Positions 8,726 through 17,394 of a DNA stretch of 64,000 nt are shown one piece after another. Numbering within the stretch: the first letter of the stretch is position 1; the number at the start of each line of letters is the position of its first letter. Location of the stretch: the NCBI GenBank assembly GCA_005888335.1, contig VAWY01000126.1, positions 74,649 through 138,648 of the forward strand. The letters run 5' to 3'. The notes under the pieces were generated by a model. The model saw only the letters and a list, made by a program, of their open reading frames with translations, was not told the origin of the DNA and searched no databases. The translations under genes were made by a program, and so were the position numbers. The stretch is from Actinomycetota bacterium. Its GTDB lineage: Bacteria; Actinomycetota; Thermoleophilia; Solirubrobacterales; Solirubrobacteraceae.

Positions 8726-8747
8726 GGAAGTAGGAAGTCCTACTGTC
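8726..8747. promoter_or_regulatory. Palindromic operator candidate, copy B
   Basis: Core AGTAGGAAGTCCTACT, a near-perfect dyad and the best symmetric of the three copies. It lies 14 bases before the ATG of the acyl-CoA dehydrogenase. TTGAAC at 8714 could be the -35 of a promoter whose spacer holds the dyad, the arrangement used by MerR proteins. Confidence 0.7.
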
Positions 8748-8761
8748 TACTCTTGCGGACC

Positions 8762-9979
8762 ATGACCAGCCCCGTGAGCGCCCCTGCCGACGCCGCCGCG
8801 CCGAGCGGCGTCCTCAAGCCCGACTACGCCGCCAAGCGCCGGCACCTCATCTTCACCGACGAGCACGAGCAGCTGCGCGAGTCGATCCGCAGCTTCGCGA
8901 TCAAGGAGCTCGCGCCGCACGCGGAGGAGTGGGAGGAGACGACGTTCCCGGACTGGGTCTTCCGGCGGATGGGCGAGCTGGGCCTGCTCGGGCTCGACAA
9001 GCCCGAGCGCTACGGCGGCCAGGGCGGCGACTACTACAGCTCGCTGGTCCTCGCCGAGGAGATCGTGCACGCGCGCTCAGGCGGCCTGGCCATGGGCGTC
9101 GCCGTGCACACCGACATGGCGATGCCGCCGATCCTCGCGTTCGGCACCGAGGAGCAGAAGCAGGCGTGGGTCGTGCCGGCGATCAAGGGCGAGAAGATCC
9201 TCTGCCTGGGGATCACCGAGCCCGACGCGGGCTCGGACGTGGCCGGCATCAAGACCCGCGCCGTGCGCGACGGCGACGAGTACGTCATCAACGGCTCGAA
9301 GACGTACATCACGAACGGGCATCGCGCCGACGTCATCGTGCTCGTGACGAAGACCGATCCGGACGCCGGCTACGACGGTTTCACGCTGTTCCTCGTGCCG
9401 ATGGACGCCCCCGGCGTCATCCGCGAGAAGAAGCTCGCCAAGCTCGGCATGCACGCGAGCGACACCGCATTGCTCGCCTTCCAGGACGTCCGCGTGCCCG
9501 ACACGGCGGTGCTCGGGCAGGTCGGCAAGGGCTTCTACCACATCATGTGGGAGCTCCAGGGCGAGCGCCTCATCGGCGCGGCGGGCTGCGTCGCCGGCGC
9601 CCAGCGCTGCTTCGACCAGACGCTCCAGTACGCCAAGGAGCGCACTGCGTTCGGGCGCCAGATCGGGCACTTCCAGGTCGTGCGTCACAAGTTCGCCGAG
9701 ATGGCGACCAAGATCGAGTCCGCGCGGCAGATGGTCTACTCGACGGCCTGGCGCTTCCAGAACGGCGAGTACCCGGTGCGCGAGATCTCGATGGCCAAGC
9801 TCCACGCCGCGCGCGTGGCGGTCGAGGTCGCCGACGAGTGCATCCAGATCCACGGCGGCGCGGGCTACATGAAGGAGTACGGCGTCGAGCGCGTCTGGCG
9901 CGACATGCGCCTGAACCGGATCGGCGCCGGCACCGACGAGATCATGCTCGACGTGATCGGGCGGTCGTATGGCCTCTAA
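8762..9979 (+). CDS. Acyl-CoA dehydrogenase
   Basis: A 405-residue flavoprotein dehydrogenase that makes the 2,3 double bond in an acyl-CoA and passes electrons to ETF. Seen in order: the N-terminal helical domain (FTDEHEQLRESIRSFAIKEL), the FAD/substrate strand CLGITEPDAGSDVAG, KTYITNG, and the C-terminal IHGGAGYMKEYGVERVWRDMR. The Glu found in the C-terminal YEGT motif of short- and medium-chain enzymes is Ala here (IGAGTDEIM). The base is therefore probably the Glu of GERL in helix G, as in long-chain and isovaleryl-CoA dehydrogenases. The ATG at 8762 is chosen because the shared palindrome lies just upstream and longer readings enter the promoter. Confidence 0.93.
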   Translation: MTSPVSAPADAAAPSGVLKPDYAAKRRHLIFTDEHEQLRESIRSFAIKELAPHAEEWEETTFPDWVFRRMGELGLLGLDKPERYGGQGGDYYSSLVLAEEIVHARSGGLAMGVAVHTDMAMPPILAFGTEEQKQAWVVPAIKGEKILCLGITEPDAGSDVAGIKTRAVRDGDEYVINGSKTYITNGHRADVIVLVTKTDPDAGYDGFTLFLVPMDAPGVIREKKLAKLGMHASDTALLAFQDVRVPDTAVLGQVGKGFYHIMWELQGERLIGAAGCVAGAQRCFDQTLQYAKERTAFGRQIGHFQVVRHKFAEMATKIESARQMVYSTAWRFQNGEYPVREISMAKLHAARVAVEVADECIQIHGGAGYMKEYGVERVWRDMRLNRIGAGTDEIMLDVIGRSYGL

Positions 9980-10031
9980 GCCGAAGGCACAGAGGCCGTA
10001 CGTGTGCCTGTAGCGCCGGGTCAGCGCCCTG

Positions 10032-10055
10032 GGCGGCCGGCTCGCGCCGGCCGCC
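10032..10055. terminator. Hairpin, probable terminator of the acyl-CoA dehydrogenase gene
   Basis: A perfect 10-bp stem (GGCGGCCGGC and its complement) closed by a TCGC loop, 52 bases after the stop. There is no T run, as is common in very GC-rich actinobacteria, so termination is inferred from position and stability. Confidence 0.55.
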
Positions 10056-10118
10056 AGGACGTTGCATCCTTGCCTGCGTGAGACGCCCGCCCGGCGACCG
10101 CGTTACGGTGCCCGGCGC

Positions 10119-11084
10119 ATGAGCGTCTCGGCGATCCCCGGCGCCTTCACGCGCCAGGAGTCCGTCTTTCGCGACCGGGTCTGTGCCGACCGCAGCACCG
10201 AGTTCCCCGCCGCCTCCGGGCGCTACCACCTCTACGTCTCCATGGCCTGCCCGTGGTCGCACCGCACGGTGATCGTCCGCCGGCTCAAGGGCCTCGAGGA
10301 TGCGATCTCGATCTCCTACGCGCACCCTTATCGCGACGAGCGCGGCTGGGCGTTCCCGGGCGGCGAGTACGCCGACGAGCTCAACGGCTTCGCGTACCTC
10401 GCCGAGGCCTACGAGCGCACGCGCCCCGGCTACGACGGCCGGGTCACCGTCCCCGTGCTGTGGGACCGCGAGACCGGGCGCATCGTCTGCAACGAGTCCG
10501 CGGAGATCATCCGCATGTTCGGCCGCGAGTTCGACGCGTTCGCCGGCGATCCCGGCCTCGACCTCTACCCCGAGGACCTGCGCGCCGAGATCGACGAGCT
10601 CAACGCGTGGACCTACAGCGAGGTCAACAACGGCGTCTACCGCGCCGGCTTCGCCCGCTCGCAGGCCGCCTACGACGACGCCTTCGAGCGCCTCTTCACC
10701 GCGCTGTCACGGCTGGAGACGCTGCTCGGCGAGCGCCGCTACCTCGCCGGCGACCGCCTCACCGAGGCCGACTGGCGCGTGTTCCCGACGCTCGCCCGCT
10801 TCGACGCCGTCTACTACGTGCACTTCCGCTGCAACGGCCGGCGGCTCGTCGACCATCCGAACCTCTGGGCCTACGCACGCGAGCTCTACCAGCGCCCCGG
10901 GGTCGCGGAGACCGTGCGCTTCGACGAGATCAAGGAGCACTACTACACGACCCACGACGAGCTCAACCCGAAGCGCATCGTCCCGCTCGGCCCGCTCGAT
11001 CAGGACTGGTGGGAGGCGCCGGCGAGGGCGGGAAGCAGCTCGCGCGCGCTCGCCTCCCCGAGCTCGAGCGAGCGCAGCAGGTAG
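10119..11084 (+). CDS. Glutathionyl-hydroquinone reductase type GST (ECM4/YqjG family)
   Basis: A 321-residue protein of the Xi-class glutathione transferase family. The catalytic cysteine motif is MACPWSHR. Typical segments follow: ISYAHPYRDERGWAFPGG, VPVLWDRETGRIVCNES, and the C-terminal YYVHFRCNGRRLVDHPNLWAYAREL. Homologues reduce glutathionyl-quinones. Actinobacteria often use mycothiol instead, so the real thiol is open. The ATG at 10119 is chosen as the first Met before the conserved domain. The last 85 bases overlap the end of the convergent M20 peptidase gene, and the Ser/Arg-rich C-terminal tail comes from that overlap. Confidence 0.88.
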   Translation: MSVSAIPGAFTRQESVFRDRVCADRSTEFPAASGRYHLYVSMACPWSHRTVIVRRLKGLEDAISISYAHPYRDERGWAFPGGEYADELNGFAYLAEAYERTRPGYDGRVTVPVLWDRETGRIVCNESAEIIRMFGREFDAFAGDPGLDLYPEDLRAEIDELNAWTYSEVNNGVYRAGFARSQAAYDDAFERLFTALSRLETLLGERRYLAGDRLTEADWRVFPTLARFDAVYYVHFRCNGRRLVDHPNLWAYARELYQRPGVAETVRFDEIKEHYYTTHDELNPKRIVPLGPLDQDWWEAPARAGSSSRALASPSSSERSR

Positions 11085-12322
11085 GACTCGTCGGGCGCGT
11101 GGATGCGGTCCGCGGGGACCGCGAAGCCCGAGACGACGGTCGGGATGCCGCGCGCCGCGAGGTCGGCGACGATCGGGATCGAGCCGCCCGAGCGGATGAA
11201 CAGCGCGGGCGTGCCGCAGGCGCGCTCCATGGCCTGGCCGGCCGCGCGCAGCACGGGGTCCTCGACGTCGAAGAGCGCCGAGTCGGCGCGGTGCTCCGAG
11301 AGCTCGACTTCGGCGCCCGGCGGCGCCGCGTCGCGCAGCAGGCGCTCGAGGACGGGCGCCAGGTCGGCGGCGCGCTGGCGCGGCGCGAGGCGCAGGCTGA
11401 CGGTGGCGACGGCGGTCGAGGGGATCACCGTGCGCGGCTCGCCGGTGACGATCTCGTTGACGTCGAGTGAGGCGTCGGCCCAGTTGCGCTCGTAGAACTC
11501 GGCGCCCGCGCGCGGGTCTGCGGGCCGCGCGCCGACGTCGGCGAGGACCTGCTCGCCCGGCTTGAGCCGCGCCCACGACGCGCGCTCGGCGTCGGCCGGC
11601 GCGACGATCCCGGCGCGCAGCTCGTCGCGCACCCGCCCCCCGGGCGCCGGGACGACCGCGGCGAGCATCGCGTGCAGGACGTGCGCGGCGTTGAGCGCCG
11701 CGCCGCCGTAGAGGCCCGAGTGCAGGTCGCGCTCGCCCGTACGCACGCGCACGCGCAGGTGGACGAGCCCGCGCAGGCCGACGGTGACCGTCGGGACGCC
11801 CGGCTCCTCGCCGCCGCTGTCGAAGACGATCGCCGCGTCGGCGCCGCGCTCGTCGCCGGCCAGCCACCGCGCGACCGACCGGCCGCCCACCTCCTCCTCG
11901 CCCTCGACGAGCACGCGGACGTGGACGGGCAGCGCGCCGTCCCGGGCGAGCGCGCAGGCGACGTGCAGCAGCGGCAGGAAGTTGCCCTTGTCGTCGGAGG
12001 CGCCCCGGGCGTACAGGCGACCGTCGCGGACGGTCGGCTCGAAGGGCGGCGACGTCCACGCGTCCGGCGCTCCGGGCGACTGGACGTCGTAGTGGCCGTA
12101 GATGAGGACGGTCGGCGCGGCGGGGTCGGCCGCGCGCAGCTCGCCGACGGCCAGCGGGTTGCCGCCGTCGATGGTGACCAGCCTCCCCTCCCCGCCCGCG
12201 CCGCGCACGCGCTCGACGACCCACGCGGCCGCGCGCTCGAGCTGCGCGGGATCGCCCTCGCCGGTCGAGATCGACGGGATCCGCAGCCAGTCGACGAGCT
12301 CGTCGAGCAGCGCCTGGTTCAC
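11000..12322 (-). CDS. M20 family metallopeptidase (dipeptidase)
   Basis: A 440-residue zinc peptidase. Metal ligands are visible in YGHYDVQ, GASDDKGN, EGEEEVGG and FDSGG, and the last His-containing segment is ADRIHAPDES. The dimerisation (lid) domain lies between about residues 190 and 340. No ATG lies near the domain start. The GTG at 12322 (reading MNQALLDELVDWLRIPSIS) fits the family N-terminus exactly. It likely hydrolyses di- or short peptides or acylated amino acids in the cytoplasm, since no signal peptide is seen. It stands alone, behind a 297-base gap with a strong inverted repeat. Confidence 0.9.
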   Translation of the reverse strand: MNQALLDELVDWLRIPSISTGEGDPAQLERAAAWVVERVRGAGGEGRLVTIDGGNPLAVGELRAADPAAPTVLIYGHYDVQSPGAPDAWTSPPFEPTVRDGRLYARGASDDKGNFLPLLHVACALARDGALPVHVRVLVEGEEEVGGRSVARWLAGDERGADAAIVFDSGGEEPGVPTVTVGLRGLVHLRVRVRTGERDLHSGLYGGAALNAAHVLHAMLAAVVPAPGGRVRDELRAGIVAPADAERASWARLKPGEQVLADVGARPADPRAGAEFYERNWADASLDVNEIVTGEPRTVIPSTAVATVSLRLAPRQRAADLAPVLERLLRDAAPPGAEVELSEHRADSALFDVEDPVLRAAGQAMERACGTPALFIRSGGSIPIVADLAARGIPTVVSGFAVPADRIHAPDESYLLRSLELGEASARELLPALAGASHQS

Positions 12323-12619
12323 GGCGCGGGACGTTAGCCTCCGTACGAGGGATGGCCTGGGCACCACCCGAAGTCCTTGTGGCCGCACCTCTCGAGCGCG
12401 CTCCGCGCGCCTCCCTGCGGGGGTTTGGCGCGTTCGCACCCGCTCGTGAGACGAGACGTCAATTGGGGCTGAAAGAGCGCCCCAAGTGACGTCTCGTCCC
12501 CCGGGGAGCCGCGGCTGGCGTGTTGCCGCTCGGCCCAGGCGCGGACCACGATCCACTTCCCCTCGGTGACACCGACGCGGCCGCGTCCCGCGCGCCGAAG
12601 CGCGCGGGGCGCTCCACCC
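12323..12619. other. Gene-free spacer between nitrilase and M20 peptidase genes
   Basis: I see no convincing gene here. Short readings on both strands are arginine-rich and lack family features. The notable content is the long inverted repeat at 12450-12498. The promoter of the M20 gene should lie toward 12323-12400, but no clear -35/-10 pair stands out. Confidence 0.6.
12450..12498. repeat. Long inverted repeat with 20-bp arms
   Basis: Left arm 12450-12469 and right arm 12479-12498 pair at 19 of 20 positions around a 9-base loop. The left arm is GACGAGACGTCAATTGGGGC. It lies about 120 bases downstream of the nitrilase stop and about 130 bases upstream of the M20 gene start, both on the minus strand. 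It could be a terminator without a U tract, or a mobile palindrome. Confidence 0.75.
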
Positions 12620-13501
12620 TCAGTCCCCCACCCCCAGCACATCCGACCGCGAGTAGTGCCCCGTGACGTCGAACCAGCGCTTGGCGTCCAGGCCGCGGCG
12701 CAGGTCGCAGTCGGCGTAGACGATCGTCTCCTCGCCGTAGGCCGGCCCGGCGATGACCTCGCCCCACGTCGGCTCGACGATCGCCGCGCCGCCGTTGCCG
12801 AAGACCTCGCGATCGGGCAGCGCGACGGGGAAGTCGTCGGGGAAGGCCGAGCGCGGGATGTACTGCGGCACCGAGACGACGAAGGCGCCGGACTCGATCG
12901 CGATGTGGCGCATCGAGGCGAGCCAGCCGTCGGAGTCGTCGGCCGTCGGCGCGACCCAGATCTGCGGCGCGCCTTGATACACGCGCCAGCGCGCGAGCGG
13001 CATCCGGTTCTCCCAGCAGATCAGCCCGCCGACGCGCCCGACCGGCGTGTCGACCGGCGCCAGGTCGTCGCCGGGGCCGATGCCGTGGAAGAGGCGCTCA
13101 TGCTGCGTCGGCATGAGCTTGCGGTGGCGGTGCAGCAGCTCGCCCGGGCCGAGCACGAGCATCGTGTTGTACAGCGAGCCGCCGTCGCGCTCGTTGACAC
13201 CGATGACGCAGTGCAGGTCGTGCTTGCGGCACGCCGCGGCCAGCCGGTCGACGAGCGGCCCGGGCACGTCGACCGAGTTCGCGTGCAGGCGCTCCCACAG
13301 CTCGTCGAAGCCGCCGAAGCGCGCCGCGCCCGCGGCCCAGGCGTTCGACGGATACAGGGGCACGAACGTCTCGGGCAGGACGGCGAGCCGCGCGCCCTCC
13401 CCGGCCGCCTCGGCCAGCAGGCCGATCGCCTTGTCCACGCTGGCCTCGGCGTCGAGGATCACCGGCGTCGCCTGGATCGCGGCGACGCGGACGGTGGCCA
13501 T
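12620..13501 (-). CDS. Nitrilase (carbon-nitrogen hydrolase family)
   Basis: A 293-residue enzyme with the full Glu-Lys-Cys triad: Glu44 in LPETFVP, Lys in HRKLMPT and Cys in GLICWENRMPLAR. The CWEN form with MPL after it is typical of branch 1 nitrilases, which turn nitriles into acids and ammonia, rather than amidases. HERLFHGIGPGDDL, also typical of nitrilases, is present. The ATG at 13501 is the only good start. No aldoxime or nitrile-pathway gene is next to it, so its physiological nitrile is unknown. Confidence 0.9.
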   Translation of the reverse strand: MATVRVAAIQATPVILDAEASVDKAIGLLAEAAGEGARLAVLPETFVPLYPSNAWAAGAARFGGFDELWERLHANSVDVPGPLVDRLAAACRKHDLHCVIGVNERDGGSLYNTMLVLGPGELLHRHRKLMPTQHERLFHGIGPGDDLAPVDTPVGRVGGLICWENRMPLARWRVYQGAPQIWVAPTADDSDGWLASMRHIAIESGAFVVSVPQYIPRSAFPDDFPVALPDREVFGNGGAAIVEPTWGEVIAGPAYGEETIVYADCDLRRGLDAKRWFDVTGHYSRSDVLGVGD

Positions 13502-13776
13502 GGCGCGACCCTACCTCCTGGCCGATCGTTGGATTAACCGAGCGCACCAACGAGCCGTAGAGGTAGGTGTGCAGCCCCCGAAGGTCACCGAGCTGATCCG
13601 GGGATCGGCGCACGCGGCTCCTGCGCCCTCCGCCCCCGCCCCGCCGGCCTGGCGGTTGAAGGCCACGCCGCCGGCCGCCGACCAGAACGGCCGCTAAGAC
13701 CACAACGACCACAAGCGAGACACCCGCTCCGCGCGCGCCTACGGTCGGCGCCGCAAACCGAGGAGAGGGGTCTCAC

Positions 13777-15117
13777 ATGTCAACTTCCGCGACCGCCACC
13801 CGCAAGCCGTGGCATCGCACGCTCTACGCCTGGGTGCTGATCGGCATCGTGGCGGGTATCGCCGTCGGCGCGCTCGCCCCGGACGTCGGGACGGGCCTGC
13901 AGCCGTTCGGCACGTCGTTCGTGAACCTCATCAAGATGGTCATCACGCCGGTGATCTTCTGCACCGTCGTGGTGGGGATCGGCTCGGTCGACTCGCTCAA
14001 GCGCGTCGGCCGCATCGGCGGCAAGACGCTCCTGTACTTCGAGGTCGTCACGACCGCCGCGCTCGCCCTCGGTCTGTTCGTCATGAACGTGTTCCGTCCA
14101 GGCGACGGCGTGCACGCCGCGCCCAGCGGCATCAAGATCTCCGACACCGTCTCGGGCTTCATCCACCAGGGCGAGGCCTCGCACTGGTACGACCCGCTCG
14201 TCAACGCGATCCCGAACAGCGTCATCGGCGCCTTCGCCGAAGGCGACGTCCTGCAGGTCCTGGTCTTCGCGGTGCTCTTCGGGATCGCGATCAACGCGAT
14301 GGGCGAGGCCGGCCGGCCGATCACGCGCGGCATCGAGAAGGTCGGCCAGGCGCTGTTCGGCGTCGTGCGCCTCGTCATGTACGCCGCACCCATCGGCGCG
14401 TTCGGCGCCATGGCCTACACCGTCGGCGAGTACGGTCTCGACTCCCTGACGAGCCTGCTCAAGCTGATCGCGATCTTCTACGGGACGTCGCTGTTCTTCG
14501 TGCTCGTCGTCCTCGGTGGGATCGCGCGCGCCAACGGCCTGTCGATCCTGCGGCTTGTCCGCTACATGAAGGAGGAGCTGCTGGTCGTGCTGGGCACGAG
14601 CTCGTCGGAGTCCGTGCTCCCGCAGGTCATGCGCAAGCTCGAGCGGCTCGGCTGCTCGCGCCAGGTTGTCGGGCTGACGGTCCCGTCGGGCTACTCGTTC
14701 AACCTCGACGGCACGTGCATCTACCTCACGCTCGCCGCGCTGTACGTCGCCCAGGCGCAGGACGTCAGCCTCTCGCTCGGCGCGCAGCTCGGGCTGATGG
14801 CGATCCTGCTGCTGACCTCCAAGGGCGCGGCGGGCGTGACCGGCTCGGGCTTCATCGTCCTCGCGGCGACGCTGTCGTCGATCGGGACCGTGCCGGTGGC
14901 CGGGATCATGCTGCTGTTCGGCATCGACAAGTTCATGTCGGAGTGCCGCGCGCTGACGAACCTGATGGGCAACACCGTGGCGAGCGTCGTCATCGCGCGC
15001 TCGGAAGGCCAGTTCGACGCACAGCGCGCGCGGGCCGTGCTCGCCGGCGAGCCCGTGCCCGAGCCCGCCGAGCCCGAGCCTCTGCGCGCGCCGCAGCCCG
15101 TTCCCGCCGCCGCCTGA
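13777..15117 (+). CDS. dctA: C4-dicarboxylate:cation symporter (DAACS family, DctA)
   Basis: A 446-residue membrane transporter that takes up succinate, fumarate, malate or similar acids with protons or sodium. Family marks are NLIKMVITPVIFCTVVVGIG, the serine-rich re-entrant loop ELLVVLGTSSSESVLPQVM, GYSFNLDGTCIYLTLAALYVAQA, and SKGAAGVTGSGFIVLAATL with FGIDKFMSECRALTNLMGN. About eight membrane segments plus two hairpin loops can be traced. A GAGGAG ribosome-binding site precedes the ATG. The next two genes are a CitA/DcuS-type kinase and its regulator, so expression is probably induced by the substrate. Confidence 0.95.
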   Translation: MSTSATATRKPWHRTLYAWVLIGIVAGIAVGALAPDVGTGLQPFGTSFVNLIKMVITPVIFCTVVVGIGSVDSLKRVGRIGGKTLLYFEVVTTAALALGLFVMNVFRPGDGVHAAPSGIKISDTVSGFIHQGEASHWYDPLVNAIPNSVIGAFAEGDVLQVLVFAVLFGIAINAMGEAGRPITRGIEKVGQALFGVVRLVMYAAPIGAFGAMAYTVGEYGLDSLTSLLKLIAIFYGTSLFFVLVVLGGIARANGLSILRLVRYMKEELLVVLGTSSSESVLPQVMRKLERLGCSRQVVGLTVPSGYSFNLDGTCIYLTLAALYVAQAQDVSLSLGAQLGLMAILLLTSKGAAGVTGSGFIVLAATLSSIGTVPVAGIMLLFGIDKFMSECRALTNLMGNTVASVVIARSEGQFDAQRARAVLAGEPVPEPAEPEPLRAPQPVPAAA

Positions 15118-15127
15118 GGCGAGCATC

Positions 15128-16705
15128 ATGTCGGGCGTGCGCCGAAGCAGCCTCGCCCGGCAACTGCTCGTCCTGCAGCTCGTCATCGTGGCGCTGACGG
15201 TCGCCGTCGGCGCCGCGGTGACGGTCAGGACGGCGCAGGAGCGCACGCGCGAGCAGCAGCGCGCCCGCGCGCTCGCCGTCGCCGAGACGCTGGCGCTGTC
15301 GCCCGACGTGGCGTCGGCGCTGCGCGGCCCCGATCCCTCGCGGGCGCTGCAGCCGCTCGCCGAGCACGTCAGGCGTCAGACGCACGTCGCGTTCGTCGTC
15401 GTGATGAGCCCGGCCGGCATCCGCTACACGCATCCCAACCCGGCGCAGATCGGCAGGCGGTTCGTCGGCGACATCGCGCCCGCGCAGCATGGACGGGCGT
15501 TCACCGAAACCTACACCGGCACGCTCGGCCCGTCGGTGCGGGCGGTCGTGCCGGTGCGGCGCGGCGGGCGCGTCGTCGGCCTCGTCTCGGCCGGGGTGCT
15601 CGAGAAGGCGATCTCGGCCGAGCTCGCCGACCAGCTCCCGCGGCTGATCGGCCTGGCGGCGCTCGCGCTGGTGCTCGGCGGCGGGCTGACGCTGCTCGTC
15701 GCGCGCCGCGTCAAGCGCCAGACGCTCGGGCTCGAGCCGCGCGAGATCGCAACGCTCTACGAGCACCACGACGCCGTGCTGCACGCGATCCGCGAGGGCG
15801 TCCTCGTCGTCGACGGCGACCGGCGGCTGCAGCTCGTCAACGACGAGGCGCGCCGGCTGCTCGCGCTCGGCGCGGGCGCGCAGGGCGCGCCGGTCGTGCG
15901 TGCCGTCCCGCCCGGCTCGCTGCGCGAGCTGCTCGCCTCGGGGTGCGAGGCCGCCGACGCCCTGCACGTGCTGGGCGACCGCGTCCTGGTCGTCAGCCAG
16001 CGCCAGGCGCGCGTCGACGGCCGGACCATCGGGACCGTCACGACCCTGCGCGACCGGACCGAGCTCGAGGGCCTGGTCCGCGAGCTCGACAGCGTCCGCG
16101 GGCTCGCCGACTCGCTGCGCGCGCAGGCGCACGAGGCGGCCAACCGGCTGCACACGCTCGTCGGTCTCGTCGAGCTCGGGCGCCACGACGAGGCGATCGC
16201 GTTCGCGACCGAGCAGGCCGGCCTCGCCCAGGAACTGCTGGGCCGCCTGCAGGAGCGCGTCGACGAGCCGGCGCTCGTCGCGCTGCTGCTCGGCAAGACG
16301 GCGTCCGCCGAGGAGCGCGGGATCGAGCTCGTCCTCGACGACGTCGACTTCGCCGGCGCGGGCCTGCCCGCCACCGGCCTCGTCACGATCGTCGGCAATC
16401 TCCTCGACAACGCGATGGACGCCGCCGGCCACGCGCCGGGCGCGCGGGTCGAGCTCAGCCTGCGCACCTCGGGCGGCGAGGCGGTGGTCGCGGTGCGCGA
16501 CAGCGGTCCCGGCATCCCGCCCGAGCACCTCGACGACGTCTTCGAGCCGGGCTGGACGACCAAGCCCGCGGGTGTCGGCGGGCGCGGGCTCGGGCTCGCC
16601 CTGGTGCGCCAGACGGCGACGCGCCTGGGCGGGACGGCGAGCGCGGCCAACGATGGCGGCGCGGTCATCACGGTCCGGCTGCCGGTGCGGGAGCGCGTCG
16701 CATGA
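15128..16705 (+). CDS. Sensor histidine kinase, CitA/DcuS family (C4-dicarboxylate sensor)
   Basis: A 525-residue membrane kinase. Membrane segment 1 is near residues 9-33. An extracytoplasmic PAS-like sensor follows (HTHP to VSAGVL), then membrane segment 2 near 175-198 and a cytoplasmic PAS (IREGVLVVDGDRRLQLVNDE). The phospho-acceptor is in RAQAHEAANRLHTL, the variant H box of this family. ATP-binding boxes are NLLDNAMDAA, DSGPGIP and GGRGLGLALVRQ. It starts 10 bases after dctA and overlaps the regulator gene by ATGA. It most likely senses external C4-dicarboxylates or citrate and controls dctA. Confidence 0.92.
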   Translation: MSGVRRSSLARQLLVLQLVIVALTVAVGAAVTVRTAQERTREQQRARALAVAETLALSPDVASALRGPDPSRALQPLAEHVRRQTHVAFVVVMSPAGIRYTHPNPAQIGRRFVGDIAPAQHGRAFTETYTGTLGPSVRAVVPVRRGGRVVGLVSAGVLEKAISAELADQLPRLIGLAALALVLGGGLTLLVARRVKRQTLGLEPREIATLYEHHDAVLHAIREGVLVVDGDRRLQLVNDEARRLLALGAGAQGAPVVRAVPPGSLRELLASGCEAADALHVLGDRVLVVSQRQARVDGRTIGTVTTLRDRTELEGLVRELDSVRGLADSLRAQAHEAANRLHTLVGLVELGRHDEAIAFATEQAGLAQELLGRLQERVDEPALVALLLGKTASAEERGIELVLDDVDFAGAGLPATGLVTIVGNLLDNAMDAAGHAPGARVELSLRTSGGEAVVAVRDSGPGIPPEHLDDVFEPGWTTKPAGVGGRGLGLALVRQTATRLGGTASAANDGGAVITVRLPVRERVA

Positions 16706-17385
16706 TCCGCACCGTGGTGGTCGACGACGACGCGCTCGTCGCCGACGTGCACCGCTCCTACGTCGAGCGCCTGCCGGGCTTCGCGGTCGTCGGCGTGGCG
16801 CACCGCGGCGCCGAGGCGCTCGCGCTGGTCGAGGAGCGCGAAGCCGACCTGCTGCTGCTCGACTTCTACCTGCCCGACATCAAGGGGCTCGACGTCTGCC
16901 GGGCGCTCAAGGCGCGGTCGCGCCGGCCCGTCGACGTGATCGCGGTCACCGCCGCGCGCGACGTCGAGACCGTCCGCAACGCCGTCGCGCACGGCGTCGT
17001 GCAGTACCTCATCAAGCCGTTCAGCTTCGCCACCTTCCGTGAGCGCCTCGAGCGCTACGCCGCGTACCGCGCACGCCTGGAGGGTCGCGACGAGGCCGAC
17101 CAGGCCGAGGTCGACGGACTCTTGGGGACGCTGCGCGCGCCCGCGGCGCCGCGCCTCCCCAAGGGCCTGTCGAAGACGACGTACGACCTGGTGGCCGACG
17201 TCGTGCGCGGCGCCGACGGCGACCTGTCGGCCAGCGAGGTGGCCGACGCGGCGGGGCTCTCGCGGGTGAGCGCGCGGCGCTATCTCGAGCACCTCGCCGC
17301 CGAGGGGCTCGTCGACCTGGCCATGCGCTACGGCACGACCGGGCGCCCGGAGCACCGCTACCGCTGGCGCGCCGGGCGCGCTTAG
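16702..17385 (+). CDS. Response regulator, CitB/DcuR family
   Basis: A 227-residue regulator. The receiver has acidic residues VVDDD, the phosphorylated Asp in LLLLDFYLPDIKGL and Lys in YLIKPFSF. The C-terminal helix-turn-helix (DLSASEVADAAGLSRVSARR, then YLEHL) is the DcuR/CitB kind. The ATG overlaps the kinase stop, so the pair is translationally coupled. It is expected to activate dctA and perhaps the aminotransferase gene 9 bases downstream. Confidence 0.92.
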   Translation: MIRTVVVDDDALVADVHRSYVERLPGFAVVGVAHRGAEALALVEEREADLLLLDFYLPDIKGLDVCRALKARSRRPVDVIAVTAARDVETVRNAVAHGVVQYLIKPFSFATFRERLERYAAYRARLEGRDEADQAEVDGLLGTLRAPAAPRLPKGLSKTTYDLVADVVRGADGDLSASEVADAAGLSRVSARRYLEHLAAEGLVDLAMRYGTTGRPEHRYRWRAGRA

Positions 17386-17394
17386 ACTGGCGAC

